64,000 nucleotides of DNA from Carnegiea gigantea (taxonomy: Eukaryota; Streptophyta; Magnoliopsida; Caryophyllales; Cactaceae), in NCBI GenBank assembly GCA_029747015.1, contig JAKOGI010000437.1:1-64000 (forward strand). The letters run 5' to 3'. Made by a program: the position numbers and the translations under genes. The notes under the pieces were generated by a model. That model searched no databases. It was not told the DNA's origin and saw only the letters and a program-made list of their open reading frames with translations. Below, one piece after another: positions 21,331 to 45,600 of the stretch; the first letter of the stretch is position 1; each line of letters opens with the position of its first letter.

Positions 21331-23698
21331 ACATTGAGTATCGACGTGGATTTTGAAGATTCCTCAATGCCAATTGCATGCCAAAACAAAAAAGTGATCG
21401 AGCTCTCACCATCATCTATTCATCTCTTCACTCACCAAGCAAGCCTGATGTCAGCCACTATGGCAAAAATCTATATATGACACGTGTATGGCTTAGATAT
21501 TTTTCAATTATGGTCGTTGCTCATAATGACAATTATTGTGGTTGCAGATTTTTTCTTTTTTTGGAGAATTTATATTTGCACCGTTAAAAGTATTCCCAAG
21601 GTACACCGACTGAATGTGATTGATTATATTTCCCATCTAATTGTGTCAAATTATACTAGTGTAAATTTGGTATCAATTATGTTAGTGTATTTAAAATATT
21701 TTTTAACAAAAATCAAGATGGAGATAATAAAATTGGAAAGTAGCAAAACTGTTTTTTTATAACAAGAAGGAACAATTCATTAACGAAAAGTCATACAATA
21801 TCTACAATCAATGTCTGCTACAAAAGTAACTATAAGATATCAAAACAAATCTTTCTCTTCAGAGAACTGATAGTAGATATACTATCGACAAGCTCTAAAC
21901 TTGTAACGTTCTTGTTGCCACCAACCTCATTCTTCAATGTCAACGCATCTTTCCCGAATGTCAGTGAGCTACAGTGTAACTTCATGGAGAAGGTATCTAA
22001 TTGACATTATCAACTATACTTGAAAGGAAGATCGTCACAGTAAAACTACATGAAATTTCATTGTTGACTCATTTCTTAATTAAAAAAGGATATCATCTAA
22101 ATCGTAATCCACGAGAAAATCACTTTCTAAATTTCCAAATGATGATAAATCACACAAAATGTGATGACCCAAACTCAAACTAGAGATGAACACAATCTAA
22201 CTCACACTAATAGTATGAAATATAAACAACCTAACTTTGACGAAATGGAGAAAAAAATTATTGAAAAGAAACAAAAGATACTAGTAAATACCTTGTTATT
22301 GATTAAAACTTTGAGTAGTACGTAAACTGGGGCTTGTCATTAATAATTATGACTGATGGCAATCTCTTATTAAAGTAGATAAAGGCTAGGATCTTTCGCT
22401 GGGGGGCTGGGTTAAAGTCAATATACTACATGTTTATTTGTAAAGTAGCAAACATATTAAAGTCAATATACTACATGTTTATTCTTTTGTTACTTTCTAG
22501 CTCGTTCGTTTTCAGTTAGACGTGAATTTCCTACAAACCCATGAACTAGAAATTTCCTTATTCTAATTGAACTCTGAGCGGACCCAAACATATAGAACAA
22601 AGGTTTTTATCTATTAAAACTACCCATCTTAGAAATATGCATATCTATCAATCTAACCCCCTTCAATTTATAGATCATTAGAATTTTTTGGCTAGGGGTG
22701 TCCATATGCTTCCCCCTCTTTCGGTTGGATATGATGCTCATTATGGTCTTGGCTATAGCCTTTTTGAGTAATGATTATAAAGTTGTGGTGCTTGCAAAAT
22801 CGGTTATGTATACACTTTTAACACCATATCTAGAAGAGAATATACAACTATAGAGATAACATTATCAGAGGAATGTGTAAGGAAGGTATTCTAATGAAGG
22901 GGTGTATATATTGGGTCGCTTTGAGGGATTATATGGTCTCATGTGATGTGAATGAAGACGTGCTTGGATACATTCCATTACCCAGATGAGAATTGTTCAT
23001 GTTGCCTATGGTGACTTTATTGGACTACCAGAGGTATATTTCGGTGATTGGTTCAATTTATGGGTCACCGGGAATGATCAATCTTGGAGGAAGCGCTATC
23101 CTATGCATGTTCAGAAGAGCTCTTCCGTGTTGGGCGTTTCAAAAAAGAATGGCGAGGCGATCTCTGAAGCAGAGAATGAGGTTGTGCAATCAGGCCCACT
23201 TTGAGAGCAATCCATCTCTTATTCCATTACATATTCAACACTGTACAAGGAGTTTCGTGCTCCTATATGGCGTTTTGTTTTTACATTGTTGATGCATGGC
23301 TGAAGCAGCAACCACAGTCGGCACCAGCTCCTGTAACTTGTAGAAAACACCTACAGGTGAGAATATTGAAGAATAGATCATTCAGCACAAGTTTAATCGA
23401 TGTTTCGAGCTTTCCGCCATAATTCCTGCATCAATATATTTTTACTTTATGGTAAAAGCCAGTAAGCCACGGATGAAGATGTCAGATATTAATAATAGAA
23501 CATACACCAAATTTTGAGCATTCCTTACAGCATTTTAAAGAGAAGGTTAAAAGTCTAATCAATGTGGAAGCGTGGACAACAATTTTGACAATAAAACGCT
23601 TGATAATGTCCTCAAATATAAAATCATCAAGATGATGACGCATTCCACAATGACCATTAATTGGACGACTCTAATTATCAACAGCTCCCCATGTCATC
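21331..23698. other. No gene seen downstream of CDKB1
   Basis: AT-rich. About 23450-23698 is probably CDKB1 3' UTR. A 46-bp direct duplication (AAAGTCAATATACTACATGT at about 22415 and 22461) is the only clear structure. Overlapping ORFs at 22986-23292 have no recognisable domain. Confidence 0.4.
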
Positions 23699-34510
<10,812 letters not shown>

Positions 34511-34738
34511 TGTTGACTGATTGAAGGTTTGATCAATCTGCGATTGTGATGAACGGGAAACCCTAGGAGAGAGATTAGTGGGAGTGTTAGTGAGAGATAG
34601 TGAGAGAGAGAAAGAGTGAGAGTGATGTGTGTTTTATTTTGAGTTCCAATCTCATTTTGAATCTCATTCTCCCTCCCAGAAACGGCTTAATATTCTGCTT
34701 TAAAAAAAAAAAAAAAAATCTGAGAGTAGGATGATCTT

Positions 34739-34750
34739 CTTACCGTTGAG
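34739..34750 (-). promoter_or_regulatory. MSA-like mitotic element of the CDKB1 promoter
   Basis: On the minus strand the sequence reads CTCAACGGTAAG, with the AACGG core of the M-specific activator bound by three-repeat MYB factors in G2/M genes. It is about 230 bp upstream of the ATG. A second AACGG core, on the plus strand, lies at 34681-34685. Only the core plus some flank matches the longer consensus. A telo-box-like AAACCCTA (34558-34565) sits in the presumed 5' UTR. Confidence 0.45.
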
Positions 34751-35939
34751 GATTCGATCTCGCTTTGTTAATGGAGAAACATTGGCCGTCGGATCAAGTC
34801 CCGGTACGCTCCCTTCCCATACTGTTCGCCCTTCTACTTTCTTTTGAATTTCCAAGTCTCAGGTTGTCCGTTTTTATTTTTGCATTTTACATCGTTTTCT
34901 GGTCAAGAAAAAGGAAGACTTTATTACTTAAAACTAAAAAAATCAAAATGACAACTGTACTTTGTTAAAGAAGTCAAATCATAATTATCATGTTATAAAT
35001 TTTTCATAGAGACAAGGCCGTGTCAATTGAAGGTTGTATAAATACTTATATGTAATTAATTAGCTAAACAAAGATTGTCAGCTTGTAGAGTTATGTAAAT
35101 CTCATCAGGTCAGTATAGTTGTGTGCATGATCTATAATGCATTACTATTTAATGGTCAAGGATAACAGAATTATAACGAATGGATTATCTCAGAGTAATT
35201 GTATAATTTTTATGTTACTTCACTGCTATTTACGATAACAAGGATAAGAAAAAATAAATAAATACTCTGAAAATAAATTTAGTCAATTTTTCATATTAGT
35301 ATTGTGGTTGACTTAATAATTGTTGCAGGGAGTTAAATAAAATTTTGCAGTATACTGATACATTGGCTAGACGGGTCTTTACAATATCAAATAAGATTGA
35401 CTCGGTCATTTTTTGCAGTAATATTATGATTGTCATGACAATTCATATAGGAAGCTTGACAATTTCTGATACACATTAAAATTTAAGATTTTTGGCGTGA
35501 GACATGAGACTGTTATATAAGAAGCACAAGAACTCACATTTATGATATCAAAAATGTGATTTTCCTGGATCTAAAATTAAGTAATATATAACCATAAATC
35601 TAAATGTTAAATGGGATTATCTAACAATAAAGTTTTATAAACCAACTAATATTATTTTTTTGGTGTGAATGGTTGATATTAATTATGTGTAACAAAAATA
35701 AATTAATTTCAACCAACGAAGCCTGGACCTATCAATTGAGATTGAGGTTATAAGTAGAGATAAAAAGGTGTAAAACATCACACAACAAATATTTATAAAG
35801 TCTGTAGACTTGATACCAGAAAGTTCAAATCTTGCATATATTGAATTTCTCGTCTCACTTACACCCAAAAAAAAAACCCATTGCACAACATATATAATAG
35901 TCATTCCAAAATGATTATTGCAATCTTATAGGTGTGAAA
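34751..35939. other. CDKB1 distal upstream region; no gene
   Basis: AT-rich, with only chance ORFs. No further regulatory motif is strong enough to name. Confidence 0.4.
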
Positions 35940-36632
35940 TAGAGCTGGCAATAAAACTCGTATCCGCTTAAAATCCGCCCCGATAGGTATGGGTATGTGT
36001 ATGAAATTTTTTAAAAAAAATGGGCATGGGGTGGGTATTGCTAAATAGGTATGGGTATGGGTATAGGCTCCACTAGCCCCATACCTATGTTACTAATATC
36101 CTCCCTGTACTCGCCCCGTTTAAAACCCATACCCATTTTTTATTTTTAAAAAAATTAAAATTACCAATACTATTCACCTATTGCCTTTGACTCTTTGTAA
36201 TTTCATTTAGAACTCTAGTTGTTGTGAACTGTGAACTAAGTTTGTGATTGGTTTGAACTTTAAACTATTTGCTATGTTTTTAGACTCTTGTCATGTTATG
36301 GGAAATTGACGATCTTATTTAGATTACATATTTGGAAGCTTCTACTTGTGGATGTTATAAGACTATCATAGTCTTATACTCTTATGATCATGATGTATTG
36401 TTGGAACTCAAAAGCTTTGTATAAATGTGACGTGTTTTCTTCTTTGGTTGAATATGGGTATGAAATGGGTTCGATTTTTTTTATATATATGTACTCGAAC
36501 AAAACCTGCAGTACCCGGTGAGTATGGGTATGGGTATGATTTTATAATACCCGGTGAATATAGGTATGGGTACTGATTTTTTAAATGGATATTGGTGAGG
36601 GTACTGCAAAACCCACCCTATTGCTAGTCCTA
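35940..36632. mobile_element. hAT-type MITE (693 bp)
   Basis: The ends are TAGAGCTGGCAATA at the left and, inverted, TAGGACTAGCAATA at the right (11 of 14 match). They are flanked by 8-bp duplications GTGTGAAA (35932-35939) and CTGTGAAA (36633-36640) with one mismatch. An 8-bp TSD and TAG-start TIRs are hAT traits. The interior has many GGGTATGGGTATG steps near both ends and no transposase. Confidence 0.72.
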
Positions 36633-36640
36633 CTGTGAAA

Positions 36641-37099
36641 CATGACAAACAACTACAACACAACAAAATACAATCCATGTGATTTAAACAACTCTCCAAT
36701 GCAGCCCTATTTTGAATTTATGACGCCACCACTACCCCCGACCCCCCCCCCCCTCTCTATGGCCATCATTACCATTGACATGTCTTTGCGAGTATGCAGA
36801 TCTAGAAATTAACCCATTAACTCACCACAAAGGCTCCATCCCGAGCCTCAATGGCCTAATTTGACCACCATAGGTCAAGTTGTTGCTTATTGACCGTCAC
36901 AACTCGACAATCTACCATCACCCTCTTTGATTTAATTTTTTTTTAAAAAACAAGGGTAAAGAAAAAATAACACAAATTTCAGGCGCCTCTTCTCGTAAGA
37001 GTATGCCCAACTACATCATCCTGTAAAATTGTCCTAAGACAAGGTGAGAAATACAAATTAACAATGAACGAGTCCGTAATAGAATGCTCAAATCTAGAA
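36641..37099. other. No gene seen
   Basis: Short spacer between the MITE and the LINE remnant. It includes a C-run near 36740-36752. Confidence 0.4.
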
Positions 37100-38720
37100 A
37101 GCCAATCTGCTACCATGTGTTGCCTCTCTGAATATATGGTTAGTGAAAAACTAAATGTCTTGCTCTCGTCAAGTAAGAATATCCTTGATGATATCCTGAA
37201 TATGCCGAAGTATTTGTATCTTCCCTTCTAAAACCTGAATGACTATCTTGTTGTTGCCTTCTACAATTAGATTATGGTAGCCTGCTTGTGTTGTTGCGCT
37301 TTCTCTCAATGCTCTAGCCTCTGCCACTAGGATTGTGGTAGTGCCATAGTATGTTGTTCCTGCCTTGAGTATCCCATAGAATAAATTCGCCCGTTGTTGA
37401 GGAGTTGATGAACGACCTGTCAAAGTTGAATTTGACGAATTTAGGAGGAGGGGTGTGCCACCTGACATAATGAATTGAGGTGGAAGGAGAAAAAAGGAAC
37501 CCCCCTAAAATTAATATCAACCGACATGCAAGTTAGGACTGTCCATTCTGCTGTAGCTTTTGTTTTGCTCCGTATTAGGCAAGCAAATGGACTGAATATT
37601 TCATTTCTAAAAATGGTTGCGTTTCTGGATTTCCAAATACTCTATAATAGGAATGCAAACTGATGTTTTAACTTCGGGTTGCGGGAAGAGTGAATCCTAC
37701 CCAAACTTTGTGACAAGTCTTGGCATCCAACAGGAGAAACATTAAATGAGAGCCATTGACGCTTATCTGCCGCCTCTCAGACCTTACTGACTATTATGCA
37801 ATCTTTGAAAAGATGTTCTACAGATTCAATATCATCAAGACATAGAAGGCATATAGGCCCCTTTTATAAAGGGTACCCCTCAATGGTAGGGCTTTATTGC
37901 AAAGCTGTCACAGGAAGATTTTGATTTTGGGCATTGTATCTACTTTACAGATCCAACCAAAAGGCCATTTTGAGTCATCATGTTGATGAATTCCATGAGC
38001 GGCCCATGTAGCAGATTTAGTGGAGAAATCGCTAGAGTTGTTCAATCCCCAATAGAAAGAATCTTCTCTTTCATGAATGGGTATAGCTAGACCCAATTTT
38101 TTTTTTAACAACAAGGTAATTATTAAGGATTGAAATAAGAAGTGGAGTATCCCACTTTGATTCTTGCATGATGAAGTCACTGACTTTTGCATATGGATGG
38201 GTGATATTAGATTCATTAGTGCCTATTATATCCACCAGGCCTCTATTTTCTATCCAATTGTCAAACCAGGAAAAAATTTGATCTCCTTCGCCTACTTTTC
38301 AGGTCAAACCTTCTTTGAGCAGCTCCCTACTTCTCAAAATATTTTTCCATATTGGTGAATCAGTATTTCTTCGTTTGCAGTTAAGAAGATCCAAGTTGTG
38401 AAGGTATTTTGCCCTCATAACTTGTACCCATAAATTGGGTGATCCAATGAGAATTTTCCAAGCTAGTTTACATTGGAAAGCTTTGTTTGTGACTTCTGTT
38501 TTTCGCAGCCCAAGTCCTCCTTTACTTTTAGGCATACACATCTTATCCTAAGAGATCATAAGAAAACCTTTTCAATGCCTGACTTTTTCCAAAAGAAATC
38601 TCGATTGTATTTGTCTAAAAATTTGCTAGTATTAGGCAGAAGTTCAAAACATTCATCGTGCAGGCTAATAGCGATTCTAAGTGAGATTGAATCATTACAA
38701 TCTACCTGCTTTGGATAAAC
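37100..38720 (-). mobile_element. LINE 3' remnant (zf-RVT and RNase H domains)
   Basis: Minus-strand pieces: 38299-38541 has MCMPKSKGGLGLRK, then AWKILIGSPNLWVQVMRAKY, the post-RT block of plant LINEs. 37908-38216 has WPFGWICKVDTMPKIKIFL, the RT-associated zinc-binding region. 37169-37520 has PPPKFVKFNFDRSF and later GNNKIVIQVLEGK, an RNase H domain. Stops and frameshifts separate them, and the endonuclease and RT core are absent. This is a 5'-truncated, dead insertion distinct from the LINE at 4.3-8.4 kb. Confidence 0.72.
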
Positions 38721-39364
38721 AATTGGCTTGGGGAGCAGGTTAGTTCCCCGAAATAACTAGACACAATGAAATATCAAGTAACTTGATTCATTACTTCCAT
38801 CCTTGGCTCCATTTTCTTGTATTTATCTCCCTGGTTAAATTTACAATCTCACATAAAACTCACTGAATTCTCCGCATATCAAACCGAATGGCTCCAAAGC
38901 TAAGCTCGTCATTGGATCAGGTGTGAAGAGTCAATTGTTTTCATCTCGGTCCAAGAACACATTAGGCAATTACTACGCACCGCGCAGCAGCCAGTAAGCA
39001 TAGTCAGAAGCATAATAGTCAAACATCAACCCACAAATGACAAGAATTTCACATTATTTGACAAAGTGCAACTCGTATGACATTCCTGAATCCTGCGTAC
39101 AAAATCACCAATATTTGTTATTATTCCAAGCTTCAATAAACCTTGCACCCAACGCCAATTTTCTCCGCTATTATCAGCAAAGAAAAAATTGTTTATTTTC
39201 ATGTTCAAACCACAAGGAAAAATCCGCAAGACCCCCAACAAAAATCCACAAAAATAAAAATAAAACATACGCTTGAACATGGAGTAAGCTATCAGATCAC
39301 TGAATGCAATCGCAGAGCAACCTTGAAATTCTGAACCCTAAACATCATGGACAGCAATAAGCAT
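38721..39364. other. Pur-alpha 1 3' flank
   Basis: It probably contains the 3' UTR of the minus-strand Pur-alpha gene. No other feature is visible. Confidence 0.4.
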
Positions 39365-41277
39365 TTATCTTTGCGGAGGATCCACAGTCCGAACATTTGC
39401 ACTAGCCATTCCTTCTATTCTGTCTTTAGTGATCTCCACAAAGTGCCCCACCATTTCATAAAATTGTTTAAGACCAGACAGTGGGAGAATGATGGATGAA
39501 CGATCAGAGCCAGCAACCTTCACGTTGAAGCCAATTGCCAACGTTTAACAAATAAACAATGTGTGACAAACGAAAGAGGGAAAGAAAGAAAATGACAGTA
39601 CCTCAGAGATTCTCAAAAAATGGCCCCTGTTATTGCTGCCAAGATCAAAGAAAAACCTCTTCTGGTCGACCCTGATAACTTTAGAAGCTCCCACGTTGCC
39701 ACTAATTTCATCCTGAGCTGGCAGCTCAGCAGATCGGTCTACTGTTATTTCAGATGAAGGGGCAGTCTGAGTGCTGTGACCAGCAATAAAGCCAGCACCC
39801 ACATCATCTGAGAGCCCAACAATACGTTCTGAGGCTTCAGAATTTTGCTGTCAGCACACACACAGTAGAATTAGGCCAAAAAAAAAAAAAAGGACTTCTT
39901 TCCAGGACAAAAAAAGAATTTATCAAAAAGAAACCTGATTTGACATGATGAAAATCCTTAATGCTTCATTAATCTCTGCCAAAATGTTACGGAAAGCAGC
40001 CCATCCTTCATCTCTGGTGCTTCCTGCAGGAATGATGATAGTGCTGCGATTTCTACTCATGGAGGCTTCAGACACCTGGAAAATTTATCATGACATTACA
40101 ACCAAAAACTAATGAAGCAAAATCATCCAAAATTGTACTTGAACTTTGATTTACTCAACAACCACGTATTTAACACATGAACAATTATTTTAGTGTCACC
40201 CCACCTTAGAATTAATCAGTCAAGGGAAAAATATCATGTAAATGATGTTGAAATTAACATGAATAAAAGCAGGGTCAATTAGTTTTTATTGCCTTAATCA
40301 GCACAGGGGTGACAATTCTCGCATCTTAAGTTCATTTTTCTCAGTGCTCCCCCCCCCCCCCCCGCGCGTGATGGTGCCAGGAGCTATGAAAACATTAGCC
40401 TGAAGATGAACATTTTCGTGATCTCGCACGGTCTGGGTTCACCCCAAAGATAAAAACAAAAGAAAACATGCATAGCATGACAGCTGAACCATGAAAAAAC
40501 GTTTCTAAAGCAATTTAAACAAAAGTGAAATGAAAAAAGAAAAATCATCTAACATTGTTTGTCCCTTAGGCATCAAATGGAAATATGTAAAACATCTTTT
40601 AAGCTGTAAGGATCAAAACAATGAGACAAGCTAAATCACAATATGCAACAAGTTACTAGGCTTTTACAACTCTACATGAGATTCAATTGCCAGTGGGACA
40701 TAATAAAGCAAAAGTACCCTAATGCAATCGTTACTTCAGTACAAATTTCCGGTTCCCATCATGCCTCAAAGGGCAGAGAATCTTTATCAAAATCAACTGG
40801 TTGCCATTTGCACGTTGAACCAGGAGCAGGTTTCAGCAATAACAAGGTCAACGACAAATTTGGGAAAGAGAATAGGATAATGAACCTTCAAAAAGCGCCC
40901 CCTTCGATTCTCACCAACATCAAAGTAAAACACCTACCAAAAAAAAAAAGGATTAGTGTTCAAAAATTTTGGGGGGGGGGGGCACTAAGGAGGAGAATAT
41001 AGAAAAGAAAAGAGAAAACTACCTTAGCATCAAGCTGCAATTCCTTGCTAAAAAAATCCTGTTCATCAGAATTAACATAATAGTTGAAGAGATCCAAAAA
41101 CCACGATATCCCATTGGATGGGACAATGATGGTAGAACGAGTGGCAGATGTCTTCTCAGAAATCTTCAGGTATCGACCCCTGGGATTTTCTTTGAGATCA
41201 AAGTAGAATAATTTGTGTTCCACCTGAAGCGTCTTGCAAAGCAATTCCACATCATTCCCACCTGAATTACTCTCCAT
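39365..41277 (-). CDS. PURA1: Transcription factor Pur-alpha 1, 280 aa, 5 coding exons
   Basis: Model: complement join of 41023-41277, 40886-40933, 39935-40075, 39602-39847 and 39365-39517 (843 nt). All introns are GT-AG and all exons are in phase 0. Three PUR repeats are visible: about 9-68 (LQVEHKLFYFDLKENPRGRY), about 77-147 (VFYFDVGENRRGRFLK) and about 201-262 (KRFFFDLGSNNRGHFL). PUR repeats pair to bind purine-rich single-stranded DNA or RNA. In plants the protein is linked to telo-box promoters of translation and cell-cycle genes. The C terminus (VRTVDPPQR) is complete. The N terminus, MESNSGGNDVELL, lacks the long glycine run of some orthologues, so the protein is slightly short. The ATG lies one base after the acceptor TACAG at 41279. 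An open frame continues upstream to 41490 but belongs to the intron. Confidence 0.94.
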
Positions 41278-41278
41278 C

Positions 41279-44200
41279 CTGTAGTATAAATAAAAGTCAA
41301 CTTGATCATTCTCGACACATTGACAACACAAGATGCAGAACTCATCTACAAGCTCACTATCATTCACAACGGCTGATGGGCCTTGATTGATTTCTAGTAG
41401 ACCAAATAGTATAGTGGTTTGAAACATTGCAGGTACATCATAAATGGGTAGCGATGGTTCTCTGACTATATTTCTTATGAGTTTGCACATGGCTCCTCAA
41501 TCTATTTTTGGCATATAAATGGTAAAATGATATTCAGATGAGAGACCTTCTCCTCCTGTCTATGCACCTGCAGTGAATAGAGATGCAGCTATTTCTGATC
41601 ATTTGTCATGCACTTTTGGCTCTAGCTTCAGTCTCCTGTGTTGCACATGATGCCTTCCTAGACAATTACTAACTTAGTGGTTTGTTTAGCAAGGTCGACG
41701 AACATCCATAAGGAGCTCTCCTCCAGGCATGGTTAGATAAAACCGAATTGTATGAGAAAGTTCGCTTTCAAATGATACTTTCAGAGCTATTAAAGCCTAG
41801 AAGCTCATTTGCTTCTAATGGGTTAGTAGGCAATCAAACTCAGGCTCCTATGAAGCATCCTTTGTTTCCTCTTTATAAAGAGGTAGGCAGTCAATGGTCT
41901 TTAATCTAAGAGTAACCAAATCAACCTATCTGCATTTCACGGGCAAGGCGGCTACATTAATTCGTAACCGGGAAATCTTAATTCGTAACCCGGATTCCGA
42001 ATGCATTTATCACCAGGTATTTTAATACCAATTGGGAGCTCGTCGGGCTTTTCCTCTGCAGATAGATCTTTTAAACCCGTTATGATTTGGGAAAAGTTTT
42101 CTTCGGAAGAAAAGTTCTTAAAAAAAATCATTATGGCTCTAGCTTGAAACATTATTTTTAAATTCTTTGGACGAGGAGCAATGCAGATGTTCCAGTGATA
42201 TAACCACACCTCAAGGAGCAAAAAGGATAAGTCATGCAGACTTTCTGCAAACATACACCTTTATTTTCTTCACTTAAATGAAGTTGATATTATTGGTAGT
42301 CTTTTCCAAATATCAGATTAACTTTTTTCAGGATACGTGCTTGCATCAAAATCTTCAGGTTGATTTAATAAAATGGATCTCTTTATAAGAAAAGAAAAAA
42401 AAGAAGAGATCATATGCACACCATAAATGATGTCACGGACGAGATTACATTATTTATATGCTAAAAACTTCTAAGAATACAACGTAAATGAAGAAAGTGA
42501 GACAGCCATGCTCAGATTTAACCTCCATAATGGCCAGCATCATGGATTTCCTCTGCCTTCAGGGCTTTAAAATAGAAATAAATAATTGTTGAGAAGGCCA
42601 CCCCTCAACATAGGAAAATTTGCACCAAAACTATATTACTAGAAATTCATATCAAATTATTCTATCAAAACACCTCAAGTTTCCTTACAATTAAAAAAAT
42701 ATATATCAAGACATTTTTATTTGCAGAAGTTAGCAAAGACACTGTCTTTGCAAAAATAAAAATATTAGTTTAATGGCACAAATAATGATAAAAGTTACCC
42801 TAATCATCAACCTGCTGCCATGAAAACTGAGCTCAATATTTATTACAATCAAGCACAATCTCATTTTCCATTTTCCAAAACTTAATACCTAAGAAAAGGG
42901 CACCCGGTTAACTGACATTACTTTTCCTTCAAAATGTTCTTTTAGCAGGGGAGGGGGGCTTGATAAAGTTCTACGAATTAACAAAGTCAAAGGAGAGAGA
43001 TAAAAGTCTGCTCCATCACTTTGCTAGAGTGACACAACAGGTCCAGTATTTTAGACTTCTTGTCCCTGAAAGCTATGGCTATACAGGTAGGTTGTGAGCT
43101 TTTTACCACCCCCCACACAAATTAGCTGCTGCTTATCCTACTCTAGTCGGTTGTCCCTGCTCCGCTTATGGGTGAAGCCGTCTGTGGAGGTGCTGGGATC
43201 ACAAGACCTTGGTCTTTAGTTCAGAATTAAGTTGATTTCAGAGGGAGATTAGGGTACTTCTGCTCTGGGCTACAAAGAGTTTTGTCCTGCCCTGCTGTTG
43301 ACCAATTGTGACGAGTGGAAATGCTAGGATCTTTTTCAAGCACAGGGCCAAACCTCTAGAGGCCTAACATCCAAGTGAATTAAGGTACCCTAGAAACCCC
43401 AATCATCGATCAACTAGTCACGTACATAAACTCCTTGAGGCTTCCAATTCCCAATAGTTAAAGCATCAGAACTTCAATGGAGTCTTGAAAGAAAACCACA
43501 TCATAGAGATGTGTCACAGATATGTCTAACTGAATTGCTATTATCCCTACAATCCAAGCTTTGTGGGAAACGATGCGCACACCTATCTCTGCATCATTCC
43601 AAAGTCATAATTAAATTATGTCATGACTAATGATTGATTTTATATCCCAAGTTCTGAAGCGCCTTGTCTTTGTCTTTCTCTCACCCATATTTCAATCCAC
43701 CTTTTCTTAAATACCTTTCTGACAATGTCAACAAATTCAATTTCATTACCCCTTAATAGCAACTTAATCCCCCTCCTCTATTGCCTGTTCTAGTGCTTTC
43801 CGGGTCAATAGATGGAGTTTCTCCCTTCTAAATTCTGTCACATCCACAAATCCCTATGTTTAACTGTATTGTTGGAGTCCAATAATCCTAAAGTGAATGC
43901 TTGAATTGGAGACATTATTATTTTTCATGATTCATGCTTAGAACCACTAACAGGTGGTTTCATTTGATACATAATGCATCTTAACAGCTATTCAAATATT
44001 AAAGCTTATTAGGTGAAAAGCTACAATTCAATTCCCACATACTGAATAATTCATTTGTCCCCACATTGCTAATTGATCACCTAAATCATTTTGTATACTC
44101 AAATGATGTTTACCAATCCTAACAGGAATGAAAAGGAAAGAGCTCGAAAATCCAGATAATCTTCTGTTCATTTACCCTTTCTGATCAATTGGCCACAGTG

Positions 44201-45600
44201 GGATTTTCTTCTTATTACAAGATAACTTCCCAGAACCTTTTTCCCTAGCATCATCACGGAGAATAGCATATCTCATTATACTGCACTATTCCTAGGAGTT
44301 ATGAACAGTGCAATATTTTCTTTCTTGTCCGTAAACACGTCTTTTATTATGAAAATGACTTAAAAGAAAAGTGAACTATATATGAGCTTATGTCAATTGC
44401 ATTCATGTCTCATCATCCATTCACCTCTAGAACAACAGAAAGCAACGGAAGGAAAAGATTGGGAGAGAGGAAAGGAAAAAGACCTCCTTTTTTCTAGAAA
44501 CATTCCAAAGCTTTAAGTAGATCACATAACCAATTGAATAATCATGAAAACCTCGCTAAAGGCTAGCCGCTTTCCAAGAAACAAAAATCCATTAGAAAGA
44601 AAAGGAAAGCACAGTGGGTGACTTCCTAAATTTTTGGCTTTTCATATAAGTGGCGCAGGAGAAAGACCACTATAATCCTTACAGTTATTCCACACCGTGT
44701 GAAAAGGAGATTCGAAGGGAACAGCTCCATTCAGCATATTCAAGTTGCAACATTAACAGTGCATGAGCCCTCTTTCATGAGGAATTCTAATTACTGCGAT
44801 AATTGGGAGGGCAAAATAAATTGCATTAATTTGAAGATTAGCATACGAATCAATCACCCAGGTCTAAAAATGGGTCGGATTTGCGATGGGTCTACAACAC
44901 CCCTATTGTCACCCAGAAAATGCCCAGTCCATATCTGATCCCGCATTCACAGTTCAACCAAGTGGATCCAGTGGTTAACTGGTTATTAGGGATCAAGCAC
45001 AACTCCATATGTGAAAAGTCTCTAACCTATTTCCACAATTCCTCAAAATTGTTTATACGAAATTCAGTATTCACATGTGAAGTAAAAGAAGGGCACCCAA
45101 CAACAGTGAGCCCTCACTGTGTAATTGAAAACAGCCAACCAATTCAATCACACTGAAGACCCAAATTCCATAGCACAATTTTAGTTTTCACAGAAGTGAG
45201 ACAACTAACAGCTAAGTAACTAATAACAAATAGAGCATCTACCGATTGGAAATCTGAGATGCAGTTTCTCCAAAATGCATCATCAGATACACTATGTCCT
45301 CGGAATTTCCGGGAAAAAAGACAAAACAAAAAAAAAGGAAAATCATAACAGTGACGCGGCAAGAAGAAGCTTACAGAGAGATTTGTGCGAGCACTCAGTC
45401 GACGGTGATGATTATATTGGTGGTGATGGCGGCGGCGGCGGCGGCGGAAGCACCGGCGATAAAAGAGAGAACTCAGTGGCCGGCGCCGGAATTGCAAAGT
45501 CGCCGGCGGAGAGATCGACGGGGGAAATCCGGAAAGAGAGAGCGAGCGCGTGAGTTTTGGCGGCGGGCGTGGGAAGGGAGACCGAATGAATGAGTCGACC
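41279..45600 (-). other. Pur-alpha 1 5' UTR exon and 4.1-kb UTR intron (model)
   Basis: The UTR exon is about 45375-45600: CT-rich and GCC-rich on the minus strand, ending CTCTCT before the donor GTAAGC at 45374. The intron runs to the acceptor at 41280-41279. The 152-codon ORF at 45144-45602 is a read-through of this leader (low-complexity Arg/His/Pro) and is not a protein gene. Within the intron I see no gene and no defined transposon. Confidence 0.6.

Noticed and set aside
22986..23292. Two overlapping ORFs downstream of CDKB1
   Set aside because: No recognisable motif and the frames compete; I could not support a gene.
41278..41490. N-terminal extension of Pur-alpha
   Set aside because: The frame is open upstream but crosses the acceptor at 41280-41279, and family proteins start at the MExNSGG position.
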